This document shows, in pieces, positions 22,340 through 33,496 of a DNA stretch of 64,000 bases. Origin of the DNA: Sinotaia quadrata. Lineage: Eukaryota; Mollusca; Gastropoda; Architaenioglossa; Viviparidae. Within the stretch, counting starts at the first letter, position 1. Each line of letters opens with the position of its first letter. Location of the stretch: positions 41,930,664-41,994,663 of the forward strand of contig CM054177.1 of NCBI GenBank assembly GCA_028829895.1, in the 5' to 3' direction. The translations under genes were made by a program, and so were the position numbers. The notes under the pieces are model-generated. The model was not told the DNA's origin and made no database searches. It saw only the letters and a list, made by a program, of their open reading frames with translations.

Positions 22340-23925
22340 TTTGCCTATCCCAATTTTTAAACTTCACTGTTATATAAATTGTTGAAGTGACTCGACTTTG
22401 GGACTCCTTATGATGGTATTTTTATAAAAGTTGAAGTAAACTACTAAAAATATGCTAGAAATTTCTGACGCAATGCAAACCAGTTCCAAATGGATGAGTA
22501 GTTTTAATTATCCAATGGTTAAGATTTACGAGAACGAGACCAGACAATAGGCTGAAATCAAAAGTTTACATGCTGTAGAGAATTCTACTGTCTAATCACT
22601 TGAATTTGGTGTGGCAAGAAGTCCGGTCATGAAAGGGAGCTGTTAGCTTAATGGTGAGTTAACTGATTGATTGAGAAATAGTTCGTGCACTTTTGCTATT
22701 GATGTGTTATACTTGCATTTTACGTAGAGATGTATTATGTGAGTAGACTATTACTTCTACAAATTGTGAACTATGATGCTTATATGTAGTATAATAAACA
22801 CTTGGCATTTTTTCTAGTGAATCCACTCATAACACTATTACACAGTGTTTATTATTCTGTATTTGTGTGTCAAGCTAATAAATACTGTTGCAGGAAACAT
22901 TAAGAAAGAATGGAGTTATAAAGGAATAAACTGGAAAATTAGCATTTGTTCCCTGATTATATTTTAGAGGAAAAAAGCAGCCTTTCCTTGTTATATCTAA
23001 ATCTCCTGATTATAAAGCGCTATGACCGAGGTAGCATCAAAAAGTACTACCGCAGTGTGTAAGTGTAAGGAATACATTACACTGTTGATGTATGGTGTCA
23101 TCGTATGCTGATTACATCGAGCAATTTCTGGTACAAGGAAGTTACTGGAAATTGCTACAATTGTTGTTTTGCTTGTGGGAGCTAATTCGGCGAAGGAGTG
23201 CCCAGGTTAGCCTTGAGAGAATAACAGTGAATCAGTGTTCTACATTGTGAGGAAGGAATCATGTGGAATTGTTTGTAGTAATGTGCACAATAAACTTGAG
23301 GCTTTGTTACAAAAAGCATGCAAAAGACTATTGAGAGAGTGCCTAAACCAGGTTATGTACAAACTATTATATCTTATCTCTAATAGCTAGATTTATGTTC
23401 TCTGATAAGAACTATCCTGCGATTTGTATTGACACTAATCTGTTGAATTGTATTTTAGTAAATAAGACTGTACACATATTAAAATTATTCACTTGTGGAT
23501 TCATGGAAATGTTGATGTCAAGAAATAATTTTAATTGTATTTGTTATATATATGATTGTTGATTTAATAAATTAATTGCTATATTTATTTACCTTACTAC
23601 ATATACTGATAAATTGTGCTGGAGAAGAACGTGTGTGGATGGGGGCTCACTAAATTAAAGATTCTAGATTAAAGATGTATTTATTTTCTCTTTTAGTAAG
23701 AAGTTTCCTACCTACGGAAATATGTGTGATGATAAATGTTTGTCTTTAATGTTGTGGAAGAGAGAAAATGTTTACTGCGTCCGCATATTTGCCAAGTGAG
23801 AGAGATGAGTGGTATCTTCTGGAGAATTATTAATAAAATAAAATGAGATTCTCGTCACTTGTAATTAATTAATTATGTGTGATTAATTAACAATACATGT
23901 CATCGTAACCATTAACTAGGTGGTA
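22340..23925 (+). mobile_element. dispersed element, copy 1 (about 1.6 kb)
   Basis: Aligns collinearly with 33497-35160. Matching landmarks in order: a start near cctatccc; ggactccttatgatggtat; atatgctagaaa; cttttgctattgat; tgtgtgtcaagcta then ttgcagga; gattgttgatttaataaatt; gatgggggctc; gagagaaaatgttta; ctggagaattattaataa; and an end near attaactaggtgg. Identity is roughly 85% in the last 400 bp and lower in the middle. No coding capacity is seen. The boundaries are estimates and no target-site duplication was found. It could be a non-autonomous transposable element, a solo LTR-like unit or a segmental duplication. Confidence 0.75.
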
Positions 23926-23974
23926 TAGTCATCACATCACATCCCCATGTTATGGTCTATGCATTCTGTTTGCC

Positions 23975-25060
23975 ATCGCCATTTCTTTCTCTTTCTGTTT
24001 CAATATATATTTAAATTTTCTATTGCATTGTCTATAGCATTGTTTCATTCTTTATTTCAATTTCTACTGCAATGTCTAATGTCTTCTCTATTTCAACGCC
24101 CACTGCATTGTATATTGCATTGTTTCATTCTCTATTTCAATTTCCACTGCATTGTCTATAGCATTATTTCATTCTTTATTTCAATTTCAACTGTATTGTC
24201 TATAGCATTGTTTCATTCTCTATTTCAATTTCCACTGTATTGTCTATAGCATTGTTTCGTTCTCTATTTCAAATTCCAATGCATTGTCTATTGCATTGTT
24301 TCATTCTCTATTTCAATTTCTACTTCACTCTCTACTGCATTGTCTGATGCACGGTTGCATTCTCTCTAGCACTTTCTGCCGCATTTTCTCATCCACTCTA
24401 TATTGCATTATTATTTCGCTCTACTGCATTATTATTTCACTCTCTATTGCATTCTCAATCTCTGTTGTGCCCTCTGTTGCATTTTCTGTTCTCTCTTTAA
24501 TGTATTTTCTAATTCACTCTGTGTTGCTTTATCAATTGTAAACTCTCTTGCATTGTGTATTTCACTCTCCCTTTCAATTTTTATTGCATGCTGTTGCATT
24601 CTCTAATGCACTCTTTATTGCATTCTCAATTGCATTTTCTATTGCACTCTCTCTTGAATTCTCCATTGCACTCGCTATTGCATTCTCTCTTGCACTCTTT
24701 TGCATTCTCTATTGCACTTTATCTTGCGTTCTCTTTTGCACTGTCTCTTGTATTCTCTAATACACTCTCGTTTGCATTCTCTATTGCATTCTAATTGCAC
24801 TCTCTACTGTATTTTCTCTTGCATTCTTTATTGCACTCTCTCTTGCATTGTCTATTGCACTCTCGATTGTATCCTTTATTACACTACATTATATTCTCTA
24901 TTAAATTCTCTCTTGCATTCTCTATAGCACTCACAATTATATTCACTATTTTTCTCTCTCTCTCTCTCGCTTTCTCTTGTATTCTCTATTGCACTCTCTG
25001 TTGTATTTCCTATGGCACTCTGTTCCATTCACTCTTCCATTCTCCGTTGCACTCCGGATG
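23975..25060. repeat. long degenerate pyrimidine-rich array built on TTGCATTCTCT/ATTGCACTCTC words
   Basis: The left part (to about 24300) has a longer unit of about 45-60 bp: tctatttcaatttccactgc, then attgtctatagcattg and tttcattct. The right part has 11-13-bp words such as tattgcattctc and cttgcactctc repeated with many substitutions. Because stops are rare in CT-rich DNA, all three forward frames stay open for 70-100 codons, giving Leu/His/Ser strings that are not genes. Confidence 0.93.
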
Positions 25061-25553
25061 CAGTCATAAGTTTCATCACCTCTTGCAAACCCGTGTATGA
25101 ATTGGGTACTGCGGTGTAATGTACTTTAACTACTGAAACGATTTGCAAGAAATTAAAAACTACTGAAAATAATTAAGAACTCTAAAACAAACTGTAAGTG
25201 AAATATCAAAAAGAAATATTTGTAACAGTTGTTTGCACAGACAGATATTTTGGCTACATCGCTGTAATGTGTGACTGTTTGGTGATTTACAACGTGTACA
25301 AAGAATTCTAAAGCTGGAGCACTACAGCATACGGCTTGAAAATACTATAGGCTGTAAAATTGCGTTTATTTATTTTATTTTTTTGTTTTGGGGGGGGGGG
25401 GGGCGGGGCTGGATCTCTAAATTATTTTAATTATTAAATAGGAATGCGTGAAAGTTTTGGACTTTCTTTGCAAAAAAAAATATCTGTTTCTAGTTTAGGA
25501 AACAAGGGATTTTACGAAGAGGACGTTCTTAGCTAATCAGTGCGTTCGTGAGA
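25061..25553. other. spacer with a G run
   Basis: A run of about 15 G (one C interruption after 12 or more) at about 25391-25408. Nothing else recognised. Confidence 0.6.
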
Positions 25554-25675
25554 GACCGCGAACGAATAGTGCTGGTAGACAAGACCGCGAATAGTGCTGG
25601 TAGACAAGACCGCGAACGAATAGTGCTGGTAGACAAGACCGCGAACGAATAGTGCTGGTAGATAAGACCGCAGTG
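25554..25675. repeat. 29-bp minisatellite, 5 copies
   Basis: gaccgcgaacgaatagtgct followed by ggtagacaa. One copy lacks four bases (gaccgcgaatag). It is GC-rich for this window. Confidence 0.96.
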
Positions 25676-26150
25676 GCTTGAAGCTTTTGTTTGTTGAGAA
25701 TGCCGTCTTTGTACTAGATGCCCGCCCGTATGTGTGAACATGTCCGAGTGATCACTGTGTTCTTCCTGTTAAATTGACTCTCATAGACGCACGGATAGTA
25801 GGAGTGAAGTAGCCTTGGTCTGACATTTGCTCTCAAGAGTCCAATAACCACAAAAATCAAACAAGTCTGCTGTCTAAAGTAATCTAACAAGTTCAATTTC
25901 TAAACTAATCTAGCAAGCAAAAGTTGGGCAAGTTCAAGGCCAGTAACGAAGGATTTTTCTTGCGCATGTCAAGATAAAAGAAGTTGACAGGACAGCTGCT
26001 TTGAAAGATTTTATGTGAACAATTACAGAAAGGTTGACTGACGTAAGTAAATTATTCTAAGGAAACTGGACGTTACGCTTTTACCTGTAACCTGTTCAAA
26101 GAAAGTGCAAGCCAGCACATCTCGTAAGACAGAGAAAATAATCATGAATT
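25676..26150. other. spacer, nothing recognised
   Basis: Single-copy sequence. Confidence 0.5.
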
Positions 26151-26625
26151 TTATTTGGATAAACTGTACTCTATGGTAATTTTAATTAGTATTTGGATAA
26201 ACTGTACTCTATGGTAATCTTAATTAGTATTTGGATATTTTGATAAACTGTACTCTATGAAAACCTTAAGTATTCATTTGATATACATTCCTATATAATA
26301 ATCATTATAATTATTTGAGTAAGATGTCCTATATCGCTCTCAAGTATTACTTAGACAAGTATTGTATCTTAAGTATTGTATTTGTAAACTGTCCTATATT
26401 ATAATATTATTATGTATTTATCCTACATGGAAATTTTTAAGTATTCTTTTGACAAACTATACTATAGAGTAATCTTAAGAATTATTTTGGTAATCTGTCA
26501 TACGTGGGAATCTTAAGTATTATTTACTAAACTATTCTTATCATAAACTTAAATATTAATTTGGTAAAGTGTCTTAGAACATAATCTTAAATATTATATG
26601 GGTAAAATGTCCTATGTTTTTATTT
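26151..26625. repeat. about 39-60-bp degenerate minisatellite, about 9 copies
   Basis: The left three copies are close (tttggataaactgtactcta then tggtaatcttaattagta). Further right the same framework (gtaaactgtcctat...aatcttaagtatta) continues with strong divergence and variable spacing. Confidence 0.88.
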
Positions 26626-27104
26626 TCTCAGGGCTTACGCGGATTTCAGACCAAATAGGAGGGGTCGAATGGTGTTGTAAGATGGTTATGTGTGGGAGTT
26701 AAACCATACGTAAGACCTGGTAATGGGTTTATTTGATTTTTTACTCTTGGATTTATTTACTTAATTTTGGGTGACGAGAAAATGATGTACTCTTTTCTTT
26801 TGTTCTCTTTATTATTTAATTATTTTTCTCCTCTTGTTGACATGTCGTATAATAAGTTTTCCTTCACCCCTTTCTCCTATAATAACTCAATTTTATTTTA
26901 TCCTTTTTATTGTGCTTTTATTAGTAATAATAATAATTAAATTAATTCATTTGTAATAAGTGGAATTAGTTATGAGATGACTTGTAAACGAGTTAGCACT
27001 GATAAATAATTATGGTACGAAAAAGGTAAATTTTTGATGAATTGAATTGTTTTATTTTGCATCTACTGTTTTAAGTGTTGGCTTAGTGGATGTAACTGAC
27101 AGCT
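26626..27104. other. AT-rich spacer
   Basis: Nothing recognised. Confidence 0.5.
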
Positions 27105-27760
27105 CAATAGTATAAGTTCTTTATAAGAATAAATTGATACTGTTGTTATAAGTAAGGTCTGATTTATTTATACCTACAACTTAATAGTGTGTTATGTGTA
27201 AGATGTAAGTTCTATTCTTTAATTTGATATTGTTATGTGTAAGATGAAAGTTCTATTCTTTAATTTGATATTGTTATGTGTAAGATGTAAGTTCTATTCT
27301 TTAATTTGATATTGTTATATGCAAGATCTAAATTCTTTACCAAAACCAAGTGATATTGTTTTTATGACCATAGTGTTTGTCCTTTATAAATACCAACTGA
27401 TATTATTATAGCAAGGTCTAAGTTCTGTAAAATTACCAACTGAAGTAGTTATTTATAGCAAGGTTGAAGTTCTGTAAAATTACCAACTGATATTGTTATT
27501 TATAGCAAGGTCTAAGTTCTGTAAAATTACCAACTGATATTGTTATTTTTAGCAAGGTTGAAGTTCTGTAAAATTACCAACTGATATTGTTATTTATAGC
27601 AAGGTCTAAGTTCTGTAAAATTACCAACTGATATTGTTATTTATAGCAAGGTCTAAGTTCTGTAAAATTACCATTGATATTGTTGTTATAAACAAGGTCT
27701 AAGTTCTGTATAAATGCCAACTGATTCTGTAGTAAATAAGGTGTAATTCTTCACAGTAAC
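27105..27760. repeat. composite minisatellite with 41-bp and 47-bp blocks, about 11 copies
   Basis: The left block (about 27185-27330) has three 41-bp units with taagttctattctttaattt and gatattgttatgtgtaaga. The right block (about 27395-27720) has about seven 47-bp units with taagttctgtaaaattacca, actgatattgttatttat and agcaagg. Both blocks share the order taagttct - gatattgttat - aag, so they are one family that changed unit length. Confidence 0.95.
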
Positions 27761-28545
27761 AAATGTATATACTTAAAAGTAAGATAAAAGATCATTATGA
27801 ATTTTAAAAATATATCGCTTTTATAAGCCGGACATAATTTCTTCATATATACAAAGTGATATTGTGATAAGCGATGAGTAGTTTATTTATAAGTAAAATT
27901 AATAGTGTTGTGTTAAGCAAGTTAAGAAACTATTTTAAATTTTGGGACGCTTTTTGGCCAATTTTCTAAAATGAATTGGCCGATTTGTATTCATGGTGGA
28001 GTTGTCCGGATGATAACTCCTTAAGAGACGCATCACCGGCTAACTGAGATGACAGAACACTATAGATTCGCTTATTGCAATCTGTAAGCCAGTTTGTATT
28101 GTATTCCTTAGCTGCTCTATTTTTTGCAAGCACAATCTGACTTAAAATTAAGTGGTAATTTGTCTGGCGATGAAGAAGTCTACTACAAAAATGTAACTGG
28201 AGAAGAGAGAATTCATGGAATAGAATTTCAAACGCATCTCTGGTCAACAGCAGGATGCCTACAGTGTTGGAATAGAGCAACTCGAGAATGCTGTAAAACT
28301 TATCTCTGGTTAACAGCATCATTGGCTAAAACGCTAAACTCCATGAAATCTTGGTGAGTCATGAGTACTGCTAATAAAGCAGTGCCTCCTGGGTAGAGGT
28401 GAAACCACCTGAATCATGGTGGTCCTTAGTCTCGGAATCCTACAAGGTTCCTGAGAGATAATAGAGTAATTTGAATATGATCCGAAACTTTACCAAAAAA
28501 TAATTTTCATAATGAACACTTTCTGTAGTTCTCAGCCTGAAGCTC
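27761..28545. other. single-copy stretch with overlapping unidentified frames
   Basis: 27966-28322 is open on the minus strand for 118 codons and 28124-28357 is open on the plus strand for 77. Neither resembles a known family and both cross a weak internal repeat (atctctggt-aacagca at 28238 and 28302). No gene is called. Confidence 0.4.
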
Positions 28546-28547
<2 letters not shown>

Positions 28548-28588
<41 letters not shown>

Positions 28589-28592
28589 CGCG
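28548..28592. repeat. (TG)n followed by (CG)n microsatellite
   Basis: About 15 TG units passing directly into seven CG units. CG-TG alternation is the classic sequence type for left-handed Z-DNA. Confidence 0.95.
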
Positions 28593-28639
28593 CCCCTGCG
28601 TCAATGTGTGTGTAAATGAGAAAAAGAAAGAGAACGTGC

Positions 28640-28830
28640 ATGCATATGTGTGCACGTGATATATATGCGGTGAGCCAATATGTGTATGTGTGCACGTGAT
28701 ATATATATATATATATTATATGCGGTGACCCAATATGTGTGTGTGCACGTGATATATAGGCGGTGAGCCAATATGTGTGTGTGCACGTGATATATATGCA
28801 GTGAGCCAATATGTGTGTGTGTGACAGAAT
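28640..28830. repeat. about 38-bp minisatellite, 4-5 copies
   Basis: gtgagccaatatgtgtgtgt followed by gcacgtgatatatat and gcg. One copy contains an expanded (AT)n run (about 28699-28718), a microsatellite growing inside a minisatellite unit. Confidence 0.94.
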
Positions 28831-28860
28831 GAGCACGTGTATGCAGACGTCAGACAGAGT

Positions 28861-29454
28861 GTGTGTATTTAAGTATCCATTATATTTGAATCATTAAGGC
28901 GGTCTTCCGGGCTCTGCTGTTTCGTCGTAATTACACCTATGACGCTCGCGACCATCCCCATTAGGCTATTGCGCCAACTGGAAATTTGTCTCCCTCCTTC
29001 CTTATATTATTATTACTGTCAAGCATTATAAACGAATGTCTTTCATTGCAATTATATATCGACAAAATTACCTTTATTTCATTAAAAGATTTTGACGAAT
29101 CGAGTTTAATTTCTTTCTGAAATTGACAGGGATCAATTTCATGTCCCTTTAACGGTTGAATGTATATTTTAATTTTTTTTTTTAATTATTTTAGTATTCA
29201 GGCACCAGAATATATTATTAGTAGTTTTACACGTCATAATATTTAATTTTAGTCTTATAAATGTGCATTCCGCCAACCACATAGTCTTATGTTTCATTTC
29301 GGTCTTACCAGGGCACACTCTAACATTCACACATAGATTTACCTATCATTGTATTTCATTTTTAAAGGTTATAAGGATACATTCTGATGCTTGAGGACAA
29401 ATATTACGTCAGTCATATTTGGTGCGTGTGGTGTTTCCAGTAGACGCCTTTTTA
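28861..29454. other. spacer, nothing recognised
   Basis: AT-rich single-copy sequence. Confidence 0.5.
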
Positions 29455-29650
29455 TTGTCAGTCTGGTGGCTGAAAGGTAAAGGTGCCAGCCTTGCATGCT
29501 CATGGGTTCGAGTCCAGTGTTAGTCAAGGAGACATTTTCTCGTCCGACCTTCACATTTTCCGTAGCTCATGAATGGTGAAGCGGCCATGATCTATAGGCC
29601 TTAATGTCTTTGGAAAATCAATGCATTTGATTTATTTTTATTTTTATACA
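29455..29650 (+). mobile_element. tRNA-derived SINE candidate
   Basis: tggctgaaagg at 29467-29477 fits the pol III A box and ggttcgagtcc at 29505-29515 fits the B box. The bases between them can form a D-arm (ggc/gcc). The A to B spacing is about six bases short of a normal tRNA. About 90 bp of unrelated body follow, then a T-rich tail (atttatttttattttta). This layout (tRNA-like head, body, simple tail) is that of a SINE. No target-site duplication was found. Confidence 0.5.
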
Positions 29651-30004
29651 GCGCACTTTAATAAGTGCAAATAAGCATAGACACGTTGGTTCCTACTCAC
29701 TCTAACTCAGTATTAGAGGACGTAAACACCTATCAATCACACACGCAAGAACACACTCGGGAAACTTGTGTTCCACTAACTTAATGTTTCACACAAGACA
29801 CGTTTATTCTATTTTTTTATTTGATACTGGACGATGTCTGAGTTTTGCTATTGGATACACGTTTCTAATTTAATGTTGGAGCGTGAGGAGGGATTTAAAG
29901 AAACGAATACATTTTACCTTTTTTTTTTTTAAAGATACAAAGATTTAAAGCTGTTTTAACGATTATTCGTGCAGTAAACGTCCAATAGCTTGTTGTTGCT
30001 CATT
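29651..30004. other. spacer
   Basis: Nothing recognised apart from a run of T near 29921. Confidence 0.5.
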
Positions 30005-30168
30005 TTTCTTGTAATTTACCACAGACATTATTACATACAATATCATACTTTGTTTTTTATCTTGTAATTTACCACAGACATTATTACATACAATATCATA
30101 CTTTTCCTTTTTTTATCTTGTAATTTACCACAGACATTATTACATACAATATCATACTTTGTTTTTTA
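30005..30168. repeat. 53-56-bp tandem repeat, 3 copies
   Basis: cttgtaatttaccacagaca starts at 30008, 30061 and 30117, followed by ttattacatacaatatcata. The middle unit is 3 bp longer in its T-rich end. Confidence 0.96.
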
Positions 30169-30480
30169 TCTGTGTGGGCACAGCACAGCGCCTTGACGTT
30201 TCAAGTGAATGAGTTCACGCGTACTTCAGTCATTCATTATTTTGATTTGTCGCTTTTAGCGAGATTTCAAGGAAGGGCGAACTTTTTGTGTTGCAAATGG
30301 TTTATTACCATTGGGTTTGCTATTGTTGTTTTTACCGCAACAATACACACCACATTATGTTGCGCTGTTGAAGCAATTAGGCGTCTTGACATTGCGAGCG
30401 TCAGACTAAGCGATTGAGTGAACACCGCACTTTATTCCGTGCATATGGTCATATTTATCACAAATGCGTGAGTCTGTGTT
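30169..30480. other. single-copy stretch with an unidentified 81-codon plus frame
   Basis: The frame 30172-30417 has a hydrophobic segment around residues 45-70 (FITIGFAIVVFTATI) but no recognisable family. It is too short to call. Confidence 0.2.
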
Positions 30481-30489
30481 TGCGCCAAG

Positions 30490-30885
30490 TGTGTTTGTTA
30501 TGATCGTGTGTATTAAATATATGCGTTGTCCTGTGTTTCTTTGCGTCATAGGAAATGTTTGCTAGGGTTTTGGGTGTTAAATAAATGCCTTGTAGTGTTA
30601 CTGTGTTTGCGTCATAGGAAATGTTTGCTAGGGTTTTGGGTGTTAAATAAATGCCTTGTGGTGTTACTGTGTTTGCGTCACATAGTATACGTTTGTCAGA
30701 ATCTTGTGTATTAAATATATGCGTTGTCCTGTGTTTGTTTGTGTCATATTAAAATATGTTAGGCAAGATCTTGTATTAAATGTAATGTGTGGTTCTGTGT
30801 TTGGTTTAACATCACATAAAATATGTTGAGTAAGATCTTGTGTGTTAAATATATGCGTGTTGCAGTCTCATAAAATGTGTTTGAT
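30490..30885. repeat. about 60-67-bp degenerate minisatellite, about 6 copies
   Basis: Two near-identical central units (gcgtcataggaaatgtttgc then tagggttttgggtgttaaat) with diverged relatives on both sides (gtgtattaaatatatgcgtt). It continues directly into the next array with the same word order (cttgtgta - aatatg - gttctg - gtttg - tca). Confidence 0.92.
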
Positions 30886-31455
30886 GGGATCTTGTGTATT
30901 TAATATGCTCGTGGTTCTGTTTGTTTTCGTCACAAAATATGCTTGTTAGGATCTTGTGTATTTAATATGCTCGTGGTTCTGTTTGTTTTCGTCACAAAAT
31001 ATGCTTGTTAGGATCTTGTGTATTTAATATGCTCGTGGTTCTGTTTGTTTTCGTCACAAAATATGCTTGTTAGGATCTTGTGTATTTAATATGCTCGTGG
31101 TTCTGTTTGTTTTCGTCACAAAATATGCTTGTTAGGATCTTGTGTATTTAATATGCTCGTGGTTCTGTTTGTTTTCGTCACAAAATATCTCGTTAGGATC
31201 TTGTGTATTTAATATGCTCGTGGTTCTGTTTGTTTTCATCACAAAATATGCTTGTTAGGATCTTGTGTATTTAATATGCTCGTGGTTCTGTTTGTTTTCG
31301 TCACAAAATATGCTTGTTAGGATCTTGTGTATTTAATATGCTCGTGGTTCTGTTTGTTTTCGTCACAAAATATGCTTGTTAGGATCTTGTGTATTTAATA
31401 TGCTCGTGGTTCTGTTTGTTTTCGTCACAAAATATGCTTGTTAGGATCTTGTTAT
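30886..31455. repeat. 62-bp minisatellite, about 9 nearly identical copies
   Basis: aggatcttgtgtatttaata then tgctcgtggttctgtttgtt and ttcgtcacaaaatatgcttg. Starts are spaced exactly 62 bp (30948, 31010 and so on). Only a few single-base differences and one small deletion (aaatatctcgtt) are seen, so it is among the youngest expansions in the window. Confidence 0.98.
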
Positions 31456-31555
31456 TAAATATATGCCATGTCCTGCGTTAGCATACGATATTTGTTTTTA
31501 GAGGACCCCGTACATTAGCATGTGAATGTGTTGCGTTGACGTAAAACAAACTATG

Positions 31556-31885
31556 TGACTTTTGCTGTTCTTACTAAACTATGATTGTACCCGCATTAAA
31601 TATTGACGTGTTTCTTACTTTGGTAGTCTTGCTAAACTATGATTGTACCCGCATTAGAAATGTTCATGTTTGTGATTTTGGTAGTCTTGCAAAACAGTGT
31701 TTGTACGAATTAAATATTGACATTTGATGATTTGGTAGTCTTGCTAAACAATGATTGTACGAATTAAATATTGACATTTGGTGATTTGGTAGTCTTGCTA
31801 AACAATGATTGTACGAATTAAATATTGACATTTGGTGATTTGGTAGTCTTGCTAAACAATGATTGTACGAATTAAATATTGACTT
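31556..31885. repeat. 54-bp minisatellite, about 6 copies
   Basis: gattgtacgaattaaatatt then gacatttggtgatttggtag and tcttgctaaacaat. The left copies are diverged (gattgtacccgcattaaata) and the right copies nearly identical. Confidence 0.96.
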
Positions 31886-32593
31886 TGCTAGTCGTCTTAG
31901 TCAGTAAGTGTGTATTTAAATGTTTCCCTCTCTGCTGAAGAATATTAAAAATAAATCCTTTCTGTTAATCCATTCGCTGTTGTTTACTAAATATTCATGT
32001 TTCTATTTATCGAAGAGAATAAAAAATCTTTATTTATTATTTGTGCATATTTTCTTTTCTTCGCGACAAATGTGTGGATTAAATATACGCGTTTGTGAGT
32101 GAGTGAAATTTGTACAGACATTTCAGTGTGTACACTACAAATTCGTTTATTATAATTTTATTTTTAACTATGATAAATAATATGATTCTAGATCACTAAG
32201 TTATTTCTTAAATAATTGTTCCGTCTTCTGTTAATAATTAATCGCTATTCCTAAATATTAATTAGTTATCGCGGTCGTAATTCGGAATTTGTATCCAACA
32301 TTAGGATTGATAACTGAAAACATTGCAAGATGCCACTTCATATTCCTGATTCTGGACTACAAGAACACATGCAGAGGATGTCCTGTGCACGGACTGATTC
32401 CTGGGGATTTTTACGTCAAACTGCATGTCAGTTATAATCCTCATAAAAATATATTCTGAACAAGAGACTTTTACAAATCCGTTGCTAAGATAAAAAAACC
32501 ATTATAATGTCGTTGCTAAGACAACCGCGAGAAGCGGAGTTTTTATGGTTTAAATTTGCAATTTTTATGTGATGGGAAAGACCCTCTACCAAT

Positions 32594-32595
<2 letters not shown>
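31886..32595. other. AT-rich spacer
   Basis: Nothing recognised. Confidence 0.5.

Positions 32596-32639
<44 letters not shown>
32596..32639. repeat. (TA)n microsatellite
   Basis: About 22 TA units. Self-complementary and cruciform-prone. Confidence 0.97.
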
Positions 32640-32641
<2 letters not shown>

Positions 32642-32847
32642 TGCATGAATATTTTCTTTGACTTAACATATACTTTAGAAATTACAAACAAATAAATAAT
32701 TTTTTGAATTCTTTCGAAACAAAGCACATAATATATTTTAGTCAGTTTCAAATTAATTGTCATTAATTATTATTCTGTGACTCAACCGGTCACTCAATGT
32801 GTATTTAGTCATATGAAGTACATTCGAACATGATTATTTCATTCAGC

Positions 32848-33118
32848 ACGTCTTACAAATTTTATTACTTTTTTACTTAGTACTGTTTTTGTGTCATAAA
32901 TACGTCTTACAAATTTTATTACTTTTTTACTTAGTACTGTTTTTGTGTCATAAATACGTCTTACAAATTTTATTACTTTTTTACTTAGTACTGTTTTTGT
33001 GTCATAAATACGTCTTACAAATTTTATTACTTTTTTACTTAGTACTGTTTTTGTGTCATAAATACGTCTTACAAATTTTATTACTTTTTTACTTAGTACT
33101 GTTTTTGTGTCATAAATA
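32848..33118. repeat. 54-bp minisatellite, 5 identical-looking copies
   Basis: acgtcttacaaattttatta starts at 32848, 32902, 32956, 33010 and 33064, followed by cttagtactgtttttgtgtc. The 54-bp length keeps a frame open (an 18-residue hydrophobic repeat), which I regard as incidental. Confidence 0.98.
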
Positions 33119-33480
33119 CCTGTATAGGATAGTTACCAGTAGTACAGCATGTGTGTCATAAATACGTGTGTAGGATAGTTATAAATACTTGTGCATGATA
33201 GTTTTCAGTAGTACTGTCTTTGTATCATAAATCCCTGTGTAGGATAGTTATCAGCAGTACTGTCTATCATAAATCCCTGTGTAGGATAGCTATCAGCAGT
33301 ACTGTCTTTGTATCATAAATTCCTGTGTAAGATAGCTATCAGCAGTACTGTCTGTCATAAATCCCAGTGTAGGATAGTTATCAGCAGTACCATCCTTGTG
33401 CTATAAATACCAGTGGTAGGACAATTTTCAGCAGTAAGGTCTTTATGTCGTGAAGGACAGTTATCAGCATTACTGTCTGC
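33119..33480. repeat. about 40-54-bp degenerate minisatellite related to its left neighbour
   Basis: tgtaggatagttatcagcag then tactgtc and tcataaat recur about eight times. The words tactgt-tttgt-tcataaata are shared with the 54-bp array. The likely history is one old degenerate array whose left end was re-amplified. Confidence 0.92.
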
Positions 33481-33496
33481 AGTGGATAAATTTTCC

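Noticed and set aside
24403..24927. Leu/His/Ser-rich proteins in three overlapping forward frames
   Set aside because: All three frames are open because the DNA is a degenerate CT-rich repeat.
32889..33161. Hydrophobic 18-residue repeat protein (membrane-like)
   Set aside because: Entirely the 54-bp T-rich array; hydrophobicity follows from T-rich codons.
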